Part shown: one piece after another, positions 7,260 to 15,426 of the stretch
Position numbering within the stretch: the first letter of the stretch is position 1
Layout of the letters: every line of letters starts with the position of its first letter
NCBI GenBank assembly: GCA_030429345.1
Contig: JAUIFJ010000027.1
Coordinates: 1-46,271 of the forward strand
Source of the DNA: a bacterium
GTDB lineage: Bacteria > CAIWAD01
DNA: 46,271 nucleotides
Direction of reading: 5' to 3'
Position numbers and translations under genes: made by a program
Notes under the pieces: generated by a model
Told to the model about the DNA's origin: nothing
The model's input: the letters and a program-made list of their open reading frames with translations, nothing else
The model's database searches: none

Positions 7260-8120
7260 TCAGAATTCCTCGTCCGTGACGAAGCCGTCGCCTTCGATGA
7301 AGTCGTCGCCCAGCTGCGCTTCGCGTTCCTCGATCTCGTTGTTCTTCTTGAGCACATTGATCGTGCCGACCAGGTTGCCGATGGCGACAAGCTGCGCCGG
7401 CAGCTGGCGGCCGAAGGTGAGCAACTCGGTGGGAATGGCGAAAAACTCCTGGGCGTAGATCCCCAGGCTGAGGCCGCTCCAGAGGGCATCGACCCCGCCT
7501 CGTTCGGTGAAGTCCTTCTTGACTTCCTTGAAGTCGTTGTCAATGTGCGGCAGGTTCTTGAGGGCGATGTTGTCGCAGATCGCGGCCACGCCCAGGTTGT
7601 ACAACAGCAGCCCGACTCTCTTGGCCTGGTCTCCGCGCAGCTTTTTCTTTTCGAGAGTGCCGTCTTCCTTCGCCGCCTTGAGGGTCTCTTCCTGGTAGCG
7701 CTGCCGCTCGGCGATCAGTTCTTCCTGCTCTTCGCCTTCCGCGGCCTCGATGCGCTCGTCCAGTTCCTTCATTGCCTTCAGCTGCTCGGCGTTGGCCGCC
7801 ATCTGGAAGATCTCGCTGCGGCCGTTGCGGATCGCCTGGGCCGCGGTCTGGGCGTTGAAACGGATCACGCGCACGCGCCAGATCAGCCGCTGGACATTGC
7901 CCTCGTCCTTGTTGATGCCCACGTCCTGGGCGATCAGCGCGAAGAGGCTGTCCGTTTCGTGATCCAGCACCGGCTCTTCGCCTTCTTCACTCTCGCTCAG
8001 GCCCTGGCGCAGCTGGGCCTTCCAGTCCTGCTTGCGCAGTTCCTGTTTCAGCTGGTCCATGACCTGGGCGTTGCAGCCGATCAGCAGCAGCAGGGCCAGG
8101 AAGGGAATCAGGCGGGGCAT
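7260..8120 (-). CDS. Putative lipoprotein, function unknown
   Basis: 286 residues with a signal peptide and lipobox LLLLIGC (Cys16), so probably a membrane-anchored envelope protein. The central part (about residues 125-175) is rich in Glu, Lys and Gln and looks coiled-coil. The C-terminal half contains hydrophobic stretches (LLLYNLGVAAICDNIAL and LSLGIYAQEFFAIPTELL) and ends in an acidic tail. The ATG at 8120 is chosen over the one 66 bp upstream because AAAGGA lies about seven bases before it and the signal peptide then begins immediately. It is divergent from the flagellar operon. I do not recognise the family. Confidence 0.75.
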   Translation of the reverse strand: MPRLIPFLALLLLIGCNAQVMDQLKQELRKQDWKAQLRQGLSESEEGEEPVLDHETDSLFALIAQDVGINKDEGNVQRLIWRVRVIRFNAQTAAQAIRNGRSEIFQMAANAEQLKAMKELDERIEAAEGEEQEELIAERQRYQEETLKAAKEDGTLEKKKLRGDQAKRVGLLLYNLGVAAICDNIALKNLPHIDNDFKEVKKDFTERGGVDALWSGLSLGIYAQEFFAIPTELLTFGRQLPAQLVAIGNLVGTINVLKKNNEIEEREAQLGDDFIEGDGFVTDEEF

Positions 8121-8287
8121 GAGCATCCTTTCAATGGCGGGGGAAGGCTGTTCCCTTTGAGTCCGCGAGCCGCGGAAGCGTTTCAATGTAATGTGCCACG
8201 GCGCAAGAGCGGCATCTCGGTCCCTCGGCCCAGGGGGAAAAGAAGTTCCCCTGCCGCATGGGGTAGGGGCCTTTTTGCCCGGTGATG

Positions 8288-8310
8288 GAGCTTCCGGACT
8301 TCGGAAGCTC
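8288..8310. promoter_or_regulatory. Perfect 9-bp inverted repeat upstream of the flgB promoter
   Basis: GAGCTTCCG-GACTT-CGGAAGCTC, centred about 60 bp upstream of the sigma-54-like -24 box. An upstream activator site is the natural reading because sigma-54 promoters need an enhancer-binding activator; a simple hairpin is the alternative. The rest of the 318-bp gap 8121-8438 shows no gene. Confidence 0.4.
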
Positions 8311-8357
8311 GGAAGTCAAGTGGTTGATTTCCAAGTCTTTGAAACTCCCTTGCCACA

Positions 8358-8373
8358 TGGCACAGGCTTTGCT
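8358..8373 (+). promoter_or_regulatory. Sigma-54 (-24/-12) promoter of the flgB operon
   Basis: TGGCAC (8358-8363), five bases, then TTGCT (8369-8373). The GG and GC dinucleotides are exactly ten bases apart, and every conserved position of the TGGCAC-N5-TTGC consensus is matched. It lies 66 bp upstream of the flgB ATG, giving a short leader. RpoN control of basal-body genes is common in flagellated bacteria. Confidence 0.75.
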
Positions 8374-8438
8374 TTTCCACCCACCGAAGAAGTGCCGTCC
8401 ACGCGGGTTGGCCGAACAGGAAGCAAGGGAGTCCTTCC

Positions 8439-8858
8439 ATGAGCAGCAGCGAACGCCTGCTTTTCGATCGCACCACCATTCCCCTGATGAGCCGGGGCCT
8501 GGACGCCTACGCCCTGCGGCAGAAGGCGATCTCCAACAACCTGGCCAATACGGAAACCGACGGCTACCAGCGGCGCACGGTGGAGTTCGAGGCCGAGCTG
8601 GCCGAGGCGATCAGCGAGAAGGAAGACGCCCTGCGCCGGACCCATCCCGATCACCTGCCGAAGCCCTGGGAGCTGCGCAGCGTGACGCCCCGCATCGCCA
8701 TCGACGAGAGCGAGGACTACTACAACGGACACAACAACATCGACATCGATCGCGAAATGACGGAGCTCTCGCGGGCCGTGCTCAGCTTCCAGTTCAGCGC
8801 CCGGGCCACGCGAGGAGCCTTCGAGAGCCTGCAGCTGGCCATCAAGGGTATGCGCTAG
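8439..8858 (+). CDS. flgB: Flagellar basal-body proximal rod protein FlgB
   Basis: 139 residues, normal for FlgB. The N-terminal rod motif SRGLDAYALRQKAISNNLANTETDGYQR carries the ANTET signature, and the C-terminal heptad region DREMTELSRAVLSFQFSARA is the other half of the rod coiled coil. FlgB forms the first rod segment above the MS ring in the periplasm. It is first in a long collinear flagellar operon, directly behind the sigma-54-type promoter; flgC follows after 18 bp. Confidence 0.95.
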   Translation: MSSSERLLFDRTTIPLMSRGLDAYALRQKAISNNLANTETDGYQRRTVEFEAELAEAISEKEDALRRTHPDHLPKPWELRSVTPRIAIDESEDYYNGHNNIDIDREMTELSRAVLSFQFSARATRGAFESLQLAIKGMR

Positions 8859-8876
8859 CGCGCGGAAGGAGACCTT

Positions 8877-9371
8877 TTGAAGACGCAGAATGACCCCGCC
8901 GCCTTCCACAGCCTGCACATCAGCCGCAGCGGCCTGCGCGCCCAGCGCCGGCGCATGGACGCCATCAGCGAGAACCTGGCCAACGCGCACACGACCCGCG
9001 GCGCCGACGGCGGACCCTATCGGCCCAAGGTGGTCGTGCTCGCGGAAGGCGACCAGAGCATCACCTACGCGCGCAAGGAAGCGGGCGGCCTGGAGACGAC
9101 TGCCGAAGGCCATTTGAGCGGAGGACAGGTCAGCGAACAGACCCGTTCCCTGCGTGGCGTGAAGGAGGAAGTGCTGATCCAGGACCGCCGGCCGCGCCTC
9201 GAGTTCGATCCCGACCATCCGGATGCCGACGCCGACGGCTATGTGGCCTATCCCGACATCAACGTGGTCGAGGAAATGACCCAGCTGATGCTGGCCAGCC
9301 GCGCCTGGGAAGCCAACGCCACGGCCCTGCAGGCGGCCAAGACCATCGCCGCCAAGTCGCTCGAGATCTAG
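8877..9371 (+). CDS. flgC: Flagellar basal-body rod protein FlgC
   Basis: 164 residues. N-terminal LHISRSGLRAQRRRMDAISENLANAHT and C-terminal DINVVEEMTQLMLASRAWEANATALQAAKTIAAKSLEI are classic FlgC. The start is a TTG at 8877 with AAGGAG about six bases upstream; no ATG or GTG lies in frame before the conserved N terminus. Proximal rod component, exported by the flagellar type III apparatus. Cotranscribed with flgB and fliE. Confidence 0.95.
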   Translation: MKTQNDPAAFHSLHISRSGLRAQRRRMDAISENLANAHTTRGADGGPYRPKVVVLAEGDQSITYARKEAGGLETTAEGHLSGGQVSEQTRSLRGVKEEVLIQDRRPRLEFDPDHPDADADGYVAYPDINVVEEMTQLMLASRAWEANATALQAAKTIAAKSLEI

Positions 9372-9384
9372 GGAAGGAGGGGCC

Positions 9385-9699
9385 ATGCCGACCATCGACA
9401 TGCTCGATCGCCTACGCGCCACCCAGGGCGGCCCCCTGCCCCTGCGCGGCACGGATGCATCACGAAAGCCGGAGGACGCGCGCAGTTTCGCCGATACCCT
9501 GAAGGATGTGGTACAGGACATCAACCGCCAGCAGGTGGAGTCCGGCGAGACCTCCCTGCGCTTCATGGCCGGCGAAGTGGAACACGTGCACGAGGCGATG
9601 ATCGCCATGCAGAAGGCCAAGACCAGCTTCGAGTTCATGGTCGAGGTGCGCAACAAGCTGCTCGAAGGCTACAAGGAAATCATGAGAATGCAGGTCTAG
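9385..9699 (+). CDS. fliE: Flagellar hook-basal body complex protein FliE
   Basis: 104 residues. The C-terminal part (VEHVHEAMIAMQKAKTSFEFMVEVRNKLLEGYKEIMRMQV) is the conserved FliE helix that joins the MS ring to the rod. Start ATG with GGAAGGAGG a few bases upstream. The order flgB-flgC-fliE-fliF is the common bacterial arrangement; fliF follows after 4 bp. Confidence 0.95.
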   Translation: MPTIDMLDRLRATQGGPLPLRGTDASRKPEDARSFADTLKDVVQDINRQQVESGETSLRFMAGEVEHVHEAMIAMQKAKTSFEFMVEVRNKLLEGYKEIMRMQV

Positions 9700-9703
9700 C
9701 CCC

Positions 9704-11260
9704 ATGCCCGACTGGATGAACACCACGCTCGCGCCCTTCCTCGAGCGCCTGCGCAGAATGAACCGCGGCCGCCTGGCGCTGATCGGCGGCGGAGTGCTCG
9801 GCTTCCTGGTGCTGATGGGATTCATGCTCAGCTGGGCCACGCGCCCCGACTGGGCGACTCTCTACGCCGGATTGAGCGAGGTCGAGGCGGCCCGCGTGAT
9901 CTCCCAGCTCGAGGAGCAGGGCGTGAGCTACCGCCTGACCGCCGGCGGCAGCAGCGTGCAGGTGCCGCGCCCGGAACTCTACCGCAGCCGGGTCAAGCTC
10001 GCCGCCAAGGGCGGTCCCGTGGAGAACACGCCGGGCTACGACCTGCTGGATCGCCAGCGCATCGGCGTCAGCGACCGCGAAATGGACATGATGGAGAAGC
10101 GGGCCCTGGAAGGCGAACTGGCCAAGACCATTTCCGCCCTGCAGTGGGTCAACAGCGCCACCGTGCACATTGTCACACCGAAACCCAGCCTCTTCACCGA
10201 CGAGGAGGTCCCGGTGACGGCGAGCATCACGCTGATCACGCCGCCCCATGCCGCCGTGCCGCGCGGCGAGGTGGACGGCGTCGTCGCCCTGGTGGCGGCC
10301 AGCGTCGAGGGCCTGCATCCCAGCCGTGTGACGGTCGTCGACCATTCGGGGCGCCTGCTCACGGAAGCCACCACGGAAAGCGAAGGCCTCTTCGGCCAGT
10401 CCAACCGCCAGCTGGAGCTGACGCGACGCAAGGACGACTACCTGAGCCGCTCGGCCCAGCAGGTGCTGGACCGCGTGCTCGGTCCCGGGCGCAGCGTGGT
10501 CCGGGTCAGCTCGGAACTGGACTTCACCACCATCGAGAAGACCAGCCGCCTCTTCGACCCCGAGAAGCGCATCGTGCGCAGCCAGGAGCGCAACGAGGAA
10601 TCGAGCAGCGCCACCGACACCTCGCAGACCAGCGAGGAGAGTTCGGTCACCAACTACGAGGTCGACGAGATCCTGGAGCACATGAAAGGCCAGTACGGCA
10701 CCGTGAGACGGCTCAGCGTCTCGCTGGTCGTCGACGGCAGCTACGTGGAAGGCGAGGAGGGCGAGACGACCTACGTGCCGCGCACGGGCGACGAGATGGC
10801 CAAGCTCGAGGAGGTGGTCAAGACGGCGGTGGGCTTCGACCAGACGCGGGGAGACCAGATCGAGGCGCACAACATCGCCTTCGACTCGACGCATCAGGAG
10901 GAGGAGATCGGCCTGCTGCGGCGGCTCAACACGCAGGAAGTCTGGTTCGACCTGCTGCGCAAGCTGCTCTTCGTGGCCGGCATCGTGCTCTTCCTCAGCC
11001 TGCTGCGTACGACACTGGCGCGGATCAACCACACCATCGGCGAGGCCTTCGACCAGAAGCGCAGCCTGATCCTTACCGAGGAGGGCATCGAGACCCCGGA
11101 GGAGGAGGAAGAGATGACGACCCTGATGATGGACGCCGAGGCCGGACGCTCGCCGGAGCAGCGGGCCATGATCAAGATGCACAACAAGGTGATCGGCTAC
11201 TGCAAGAACCACCCCGAGGAAGCGGCGAAGCTGGTCAAGGCCTGGCTGGGAGCACCCTGA
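9704..11260 (+). CDS. fliF: Flagellar MS-ring protein FliF
   Basis: 518 residues. Two membrane spans bracket the periplasmic part: LALIGGGVLGFLVLMGFML near residue 30 and LLFVAGIVLFLSLL near residue 430. Between them are the YscJ/FliF ring-building motifs, including ATLYAGLSEVEAARVISQLEEQG-type sequence and VQVPRPELYRSRVKLAAKG, NTPGYDLLD and ALEGELAKTISALQWVNSA. The cytoplasmic C terminus, which binds FliG, is short and acidic. Forms the inner-membrane ring that houses the export gate. It precedes fliG, its direct partner, by 3 bp. Confidence 0.96.
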   Translation: MPDWMNTTLAPFLERLRRMNRGRLALIGGGVLGFLVLMGFMLSWATRPDWATLYAGLSEVEAARVISQLEEQGVSYRLTAGGSSVQVPRPELYRSRVKLAAKGGPVENTPGYDLLDRQRIGVSDREMDMMEKRALEGELAKTISALQWVNSATVHIVTPKPSLFTDEEVPVTASITLITPPHAAVPRGEVDGVVALVAASVEGLHPSRVTVVDHSGRLLTEATTESEGLFGQSNRQLELTRRKDDYLSRSAQQVLDRVLGPGRSVVRVSSELDFTTIEKTSRLFDPEKRIVRSQERNEESSSATDTSQTSEESSVTNYEVDEILEHMKGQYGTVRRLSVSLVVDGSYVEGEEGETTYVPRTGDEMAKLEEVVKTAVGFDQTRGDQIEAHNIAFDSTHQEEEIGLLRRLNTQEVWFDLLRKLLFVAGIVLFLSLLRTTLARINHTIGEAFDQKRSLILTEEGIETPEEEEEMTTLMMDAEAGRSPEQRAMIKMHNKVIGYCKNHPEEAAKLVKAWLGAP

Positions 11261-11263
11261 GGC

Positions 11264-12292
11264 ATGAATACGATTACCGACAGCGCGCGCGAGGAATACC
11301 GCGCCCTGAGCAACTACCAGCGCGTGGCGGCCTTCATGATCACGATCGGCTCCGAGGCTTCGGCGGAAGTGCTGAAGTTCCTCGACACGGCCGAGGTGGA
11401 GAAGATCATCGCCCAGGTGATCCAGCTGAGCAACATCCGCGTCGAGGCGCTGAACGCCTCGCTCGAGGAGTTCCACGAGATGGTCCTGGCGACCGACTTC
11501 ATCGCCGAGGGCGGCATCAGTTTCGCGCAGTCCGTGTTACAGGAAGCCCTTGGCGAGTCCCGCGCGATGGAAGTCATCAAGCGCGTCAAGGCCAGCCTGC
11601 AGATCAAGGGGTTCAACGTCTTGAAGGATGTCGATCCGACCCAGCTGCTGTCCTTCCTGCAGCGCGAGCACCCGCAGACCATCGCCCTGGTGCTGACCCA
11701 GTTGGCTCCGACCCAGGCGGCGGACATCCTGACCAATCTCCCCGCCGAGATCCAGCAGGAGGTCGTCTTCCGCTTCGCGCGCATGGAACGTGTATCACCG
11801 GACACCATCAACAGCGTCGAGCGCGTGCTCGAGCGCAACATCGACTTCAGCAAGGCCGCCAGCAAGCTGGGCGGCGTGCGCAGCGCGGCGGAGATTCTCA
11901 ACTATTCGGGCTCGAGCGTCGAGAAGACCGTGCTCGCCGGCATCTCCCAGCAGGATCCGGAGCTGAGCCAGGAGATCAAGAACCTGATGTTCACCTTCGA
12001 GGACCTGGTGACCCTGGACGACCGCAGCATCCAGAAGCTGCTCAAGGAGGTCGACAACAAGGACCTGACCCTGGCCCTGAAGGCCTGCAGCAAGGAACTG
12101 GGCGACAAGCTGCTGGGAAACATCTCCAGCCGCGCCGCCGAAATGATCCGCGACGAGCTGGAGTACATGCCGCCGGTCCGCCTGCGCGAAGTCGAGGAGG
12201 TCCAGCAACGCATCATCGAGATCGTACGCCGCATGGAAGACGAGGGCCAGCTTTCCCTCGGCGACTCCGGCGGCGGCGACATGATGGTCTAG
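11264..12292 (+). CDS. fliG: Flagellar motor switch protein FliG
   Basis: 342 residues, the usual length. The middle domain has the EHPQ motif (LQREHPQTIALVLTQLAPTQ) followed by LPAEIQQEVVFRFARME. The torque-generating C-terminal domain is MFTFEDLVTLDDRSIQKLL through DNKDLTLALKACSKEL and ISSRAAEMIRDELE, containing the charged helix that meets MotA. FliG links the MS ring to FliM/FliN on the cytoplasmic side. The start is ATG at 11264, three bases after fliF. Confidence 0.97.
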   Translation: MNTITDSAREEYRALSNYQRVAAFMITIGSEASAEVLKFLDTAEVEKIIAQVIQLSNIRVEALNASLEEFHEMVLATDFIAEGGISFAQSVLQEALGESRAMEVIKRVKASLQIKGFNVLKDVDPTQLLSFLQREHPQTIALVLTQLAPTQAADILTNLPAEIQQEVVFRFARMERVSPDTINSVERVLERNIDFSKAASKLGGVRSAAEILNYSGSSVEKTVLAGISQQDPELSQEIKNLMFTFEDLVTLDDRSIQKLLKEVDNKDLTLALKACSKELGDKLLGNISSRAAEMIRDELEYMPPVRLREVEEVQQRIIEIVRRMEDEGQLSLGDSGGGDMMV

Positions 12293-12301
12293 GGCGACAC
12301 G

Positions 12302-13078
12302 ATGGCACAGGACATGATCCTCGATACCGCCCCCGCGGGCAAGACCGCCTGGCTCGACACGGCCGGGCCGCTGGAGCGCCTTCTGCGCAGGACCCGCGAG
12401 GAGCACGAACGCCGCAGCCAGGTGGCGATCAGCGTATACAAACGCCGCATCGAGAGCCTGCTCCGGGAGCGGGACCTGCTCAAACGGGATGTAAGCGAGA
12501 TGCGTCTGGAGTCCGTGCGCCATGTGGAAGAAGTGCGCCGGGAAGCCTTCGAGGAGGGACGAATCCAGGGCGCAGCCGACAAGCAGGCCGAACTCGTCGA
12601 CCGCTTCCGCATGCTGGCCCGGCTCGAGCAGACCTTCCGCGACCAGGCCGTGTCCTACCATCGGGATTCCGACAGCGCGCTGGTCGAGCTGGCGGGGCAG
12701 ATGTTGCGGCGGGTCTTCGACCAGGCGCCGCCGCGCTCCACGAAGGCTCTTCTGCAGGCCTGTCGACGGCTGATCGATCACTGGGCAGGCGAAAGTGTCT
12801 ACCGCTTCCGGATCCACCCGGAGGACCGCAAGGGCCTGCTGGAAAAAGCGGCCCTGGGCGAGATCCTGCAGGAAGAGGGCGCACGGCTGGAGTTCCTGCC
12901 CGCGCCGGAAATGCCGCGGGGGAGCTGCTCGCTCGAACTCAGCTCCGGCCTGGTCGAGGGAGCGCCGTCGGAAATGCTGTGCGAGATCGAGCGCCAGCTG
13001 CTGGCCTGCCTGGCCGCCGACGAGCACTGGCAGGGCGACTTCAGCTCTCCGGAAGAGCCGGACGGAGCATCGGCATGA
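12302..13078 (+). CDS. fliH: Flagellar assembly protein FliH
   Basis: 258 residues. The N-terminal half is a highly charged coiled coil (EEHERRSQVAISVYKRRIES onward, with EEVRREAFEEGRIQGAADKQ), and the C-terminal half (VELAGQMLRRVFDQ to ERQLLACLAA) resembles the FliH/HrpE stator fold. FliH dimers bind and restrain the FliI ATPase and dock it to the export gate. Identification rests on these features plus the slot between fliG and fliI. The stop overlaps the fliI ATG (ATGA). Confidence 0.85.
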   Translation: MAQDMILDTAPAGKTAWLDTAGPLERLLRRTREEHERRSQVAISVYKRRIESLLRERDLLKRDVSEMRLESVRHVEEVRREAFEEGRIQGAADKQAELVDRFRMLARLEQTFRDQAVSYHRDSDSALVELAGQMLRRVFDQAPPRSTKALLQACRRLIDHWAGESVYRFRIHPEDRKGLLEKAALGEILQEEGARLEFLPAPEMPRGSCSLELSSGLVEGAPSEMLCEIERQLLACLAADEHWQGDFSSPEEPDGASA

Positions 13079-14385
13079 ACGCCGCGCAGGCTGAACGGAT
13101 CGGCGCCGCCAGCGACCTGCGCGCCCCCTGGCCCGAACACGGGCTGGTCGAGCGTGTGACAGGCATCCTGCTGGAAAGCCGCGGTCCGCGGGGATCGGTC
13201 GGCGCGCTCTGCCGCATCCAGTGCCAGGGCGGCGAGCGGATTCCCGCCGAGATCGTCGGCTTTCGCGGGCAGCGCACGCTGCTGATGCCGCTGGGGTCGA
13301 TGACGGGCATCACGCCCGGCGATCGCGTGATCCACACGCCCAGCGCCGCCCGCGTGCCCTTCGGGACAGGGCTGCTGGGGCGGGTCATCGACGAAAGCGG
13401 CCGGCCGCTGGACGGCCTGGGTCCCCTGGCGGTCGTAGACAGCGCTCCCCTCCATCGCGAAGCACCGACGCCCCTCGAGCGGCCGCGCATCACGCAGACC
13501 CTGGCGACGGGAGTGCGCGCCATCGACGGCCTGCTGACGGTGGGGCGAGGACAGCGCATGGGCATCTTCGCCGGCAGCGGCGTCGGCAAGTCGACCCTGC
13601 TGGGCATGATCGCCCGCAACACGACGGCCGAACTGAACGTGATCGCCCTGGTCGGCGAGCGCGGACGCGAGGTGCGCGAGTTCATCGAGGAGGACCTGGG
13701 GCCGGAAGGCCTGGCGCGCTCGGTGGTGGTGGCGACGACCAGCGATCGCAGCCCGCTGCAGAAGAAGCGCGCCGCCCTGACGGCGACGGCGATCGCCGAA
13801 GCCTTCCGCGACCAGGGAAGGGACGTGATGCTGATGATGGACAGCCTGACCCGCGTCGCCATGGCCCAGCGCGAGATCGGCCTTTCCGCGGGGGAGCCGC
13901 CGACGGCCAAGGGCTACACGCCCAGCGTCTTCACCCTGCTGCCCTCGCTGCTCGAGCGCACGGGAACGGCGGGCAGCGGAAGCATCACGGCCTTCTACAC
14001 GGTGCTGGTCGACGGCGACGACCTGATGGATCCCGTGGCCGACGCGGCCCGCAGCATTCTTGACGGGCACATCGTGCTCGCCCGCAAGCTGGCCGATCGC
14101 GGCCATTACCCGGCGATCGACGTGCTGGCCAGCGTGAGCCGCCTGATGCAGGGACTGGCGGGGGAGGAGCACCGCCTGCAGGCCCGCGAGCTGCTGCGCG
14201 ACCTGAGTGTATACGAAGACGCGCTGGACCTGATCCAGGTCGGCGCCTACCAGAAGGGCAGCAGCCCGGAGATCGATCGCGCCGTGAGACGCCGCGCCGC
14301 CGTCGAGGGCTTCCTGCGCCAGGAAGTCGCCGAGAAGGGCTCGTTCGAGAGCACCCTTGAGCAGCTGCGGGAGAGCCTGGCATGA
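13075..14385 (+). CDS. fliI: Flagellum-specific export ATPase FliI
   Basis: 436 residues. Walker A GIFAGSGVGKS is at about residues 163-173 and Walker B is VMLMMDSLTRVAMAQREIGL; then follow the FliI/YscN signature GEPPTAKGYTPSVF, LLERTG and DHI-like ILDGHIVLARKLADRGHYPAID. FliI hexamers couple ATP hydrolysis to export of rod, hook and filament proteins. Starts by ATGA overlap with fliH and ends by ATGA overlap with fliJ, so H, I and J are translationally coupled, matching their physical complex. Confidence 0.97.
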   Translation: MNAAQAERIGAASDLRAPWPEHGLVERVTGILLESRGPRGSVGALCRIQCQGGERIPAEIVGFRGQRTLLMPLGSMTGITPGDRVIHTPSAARVPFGTGLLGRVIDESGRPLDGLGPLAVVDSAPLHREAPTPLERPRITQTLATGVRAIDGLLTVGRGQRMGIFAGSGVGKSTLLGMIARNTTAELNVIALVGERGREVREFIEEDLGPEGLARSVVVATTSDRSPLQKKRAALTATAIAEAFRDQGRDVMLMMDSLTRVAMAQREIGLSAGEPPTAKGYTPSVFTLLPSLLERTGTAGSGSITAFYTVLVDGDDLMDPVADAARSILDGHIVLARKLADRGHYPAIDVLASVSRLMQGLAGEEHRLQARELLRDLSVYEDALDLIQVGAYQKGSSPEIDRAVRRRAAVEGFLRQEVAEKGSFESTLEQLRESLA

Positions 14386-14864
14386 GCGCGAGGACCTTTC
14401 GTCTCACACGCCTCCTGGGCCTGCGGCAGCGCGCCGAGGAGCAGCGGCGCCTGGAGCTCGGGGAACGGGTGCAGGAACGGGATCGCCGGGCCGGCGTGCT
14501 GGGCGAGGCGCTTGAGCGCATCGAGTGCACGCGCGAGCAGATGGAGCGGGAACTGGGAAAGGGCCTGCGCCCGGATCGCTGGTCGATCTTCCGCAGCTTT
14601 CTCGAGAACCTGGATCGCGCAAAGGGCCGTCGGCAGCGAGAGTTGCTGGAGATGAAGCCCCTGCTGGAACAGGCGCGCAAGGCGCTCGAAGAGGCGCTGA
14701 AGGAACGCAGGATTCTCGAGCGCCTGCAGGAGAACTGGCAGGCGGCTCGCGACGAGGAGCTGCGCCTGAAAGAGCAGCAGGAACTGGATGAGACGGGGAT
14801 GCGCATCTGGCAGGCACGCCAGTCCGCGGAGCGCCCGCGAAGGGAAGCGGATCATGAAGGCTGA
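14382..14864 (+). CDS. fliJ: Flagellar export chaperone/stalk protein FliJ
   Basis: 160 residues, almost wholly charged alpha-helix with no hydrophobic segment, opening RTFRLTRLLGLRQRAEEQRRLELGE, as FliJ proteins do (Phe-rich start, then long antiparallel coiled coil). FliJ inserts into the FliI ring like the gamma subunit of F1 and activates export. Sequence conservation in the family is weak, so position directly after fliI carries much of the call. Overlaps the following gene by 11 bp. Confidence 0.82.
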   Translation: MSARTFRLTRLLGLRQRAEEQRRLELGERVQERDRRAGVLGEALERIECTREQMERELGKGLRPDRWSIFRSFLENLDRAKGRRQRELLEMKPLLEQARKALEEALKERRILERLQENWQAARDEELRLKEQQELDETGMRIWQARQSAERPRREADHEG

Positions 14865-15414
14865 AAGGGGCGGCGCCCTGCCCGGCCTGCTGGCCTTCGG
14901 CCTGAGCATGCTGCTGATCCTGGCCCTGGTCTACGCCTTCTTCCAGGATACGCGCCAACGCTACCTGGAGCCGATGCAGGTCCTGCGCCAGGGACGGGAC
15001 AGCCTTTCGCTGGTGCGGCGCGACAGCCTGCTGGCCGACTCGATCGCCCGCGATGTCGCCGGACGCGTGAAGCAGACCCTGGCGCAGCAGGCCGACAGCC
15101 TGCGCAGCCGGCGGCGGACAGAGCTGCAGGAAGCTTCCGGGCAGCCCCGGGCGGCCGTGACGCCGGAAAAGGAACAACGGATCCTGCGCCTCAGCGCAGA
15201 GGACGAAGAGATGCTGCTGCGCGTGTTGCGCGCCATGGAGGCGCCCCGCGCCGCCCGGCAGATCCAGCGGCTGGGCCCGGAGGCCGCCGCGGGCATTCTG
15301 TCGCGGATGAGCGGACGCCAGCAGACGGAACTCCTGGGGGCTTTGCCTTCGGAGATGCGCGAAGAGTACCGCCGCGCGCTTCAGAAACGGCGCCCTGGAG
15401 CAGGGCGCAGTTGA
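14854..15414 (+). CDS. MotE/YlxF-like flagellar protein, copy 1
   Basis: 186 residues. One membrane span (LPGLLAFGLSMLLILALVY) is followed by a Ser/Asp/Arg-rich linker of coiled-coil character and a C-terminal MgtE-N-like helical domain (LLRVLRAMEAPRAARQIQRL, AAAGILSRMSGRQQTELLGAL). This is the layout of MotE/YlxF proteins, which support the motor or stator in several flagellated lineages. The ATG at 14854 overlaps fliJ. The next gene has the same architecture, so this is half of a tandem paralogous pair, the more divergent half. Confidence 0.65.
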   Translation: MKAERGGALPGLLAFGLSMLLILALVYAFFQDTRQRYLEPMQVLRQGRDSLSLVRRDSLLADSIARDVAGRVKQTLAQQADSLRSRRRTELQEASGQPRAAVTPEKEQRILRLSAEDEEMLLRVLRAMEAPRAARQIQRLGPEAAAGILSRMSGRQQTELLGALPSEMREEYRRALQKRRPGAGRS

Positions 15415-15426
15415 AAGGACAGGCTG

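Noticed and set aside
10144-14385. A 1413-codon plus-strand open frame through fliF, fliG and fliH
   Set aside because: Only its last 436 codons (fliI) look like protein; the rest is an alternate-frame reading of conserved flagellar genes, kept open by high GC.
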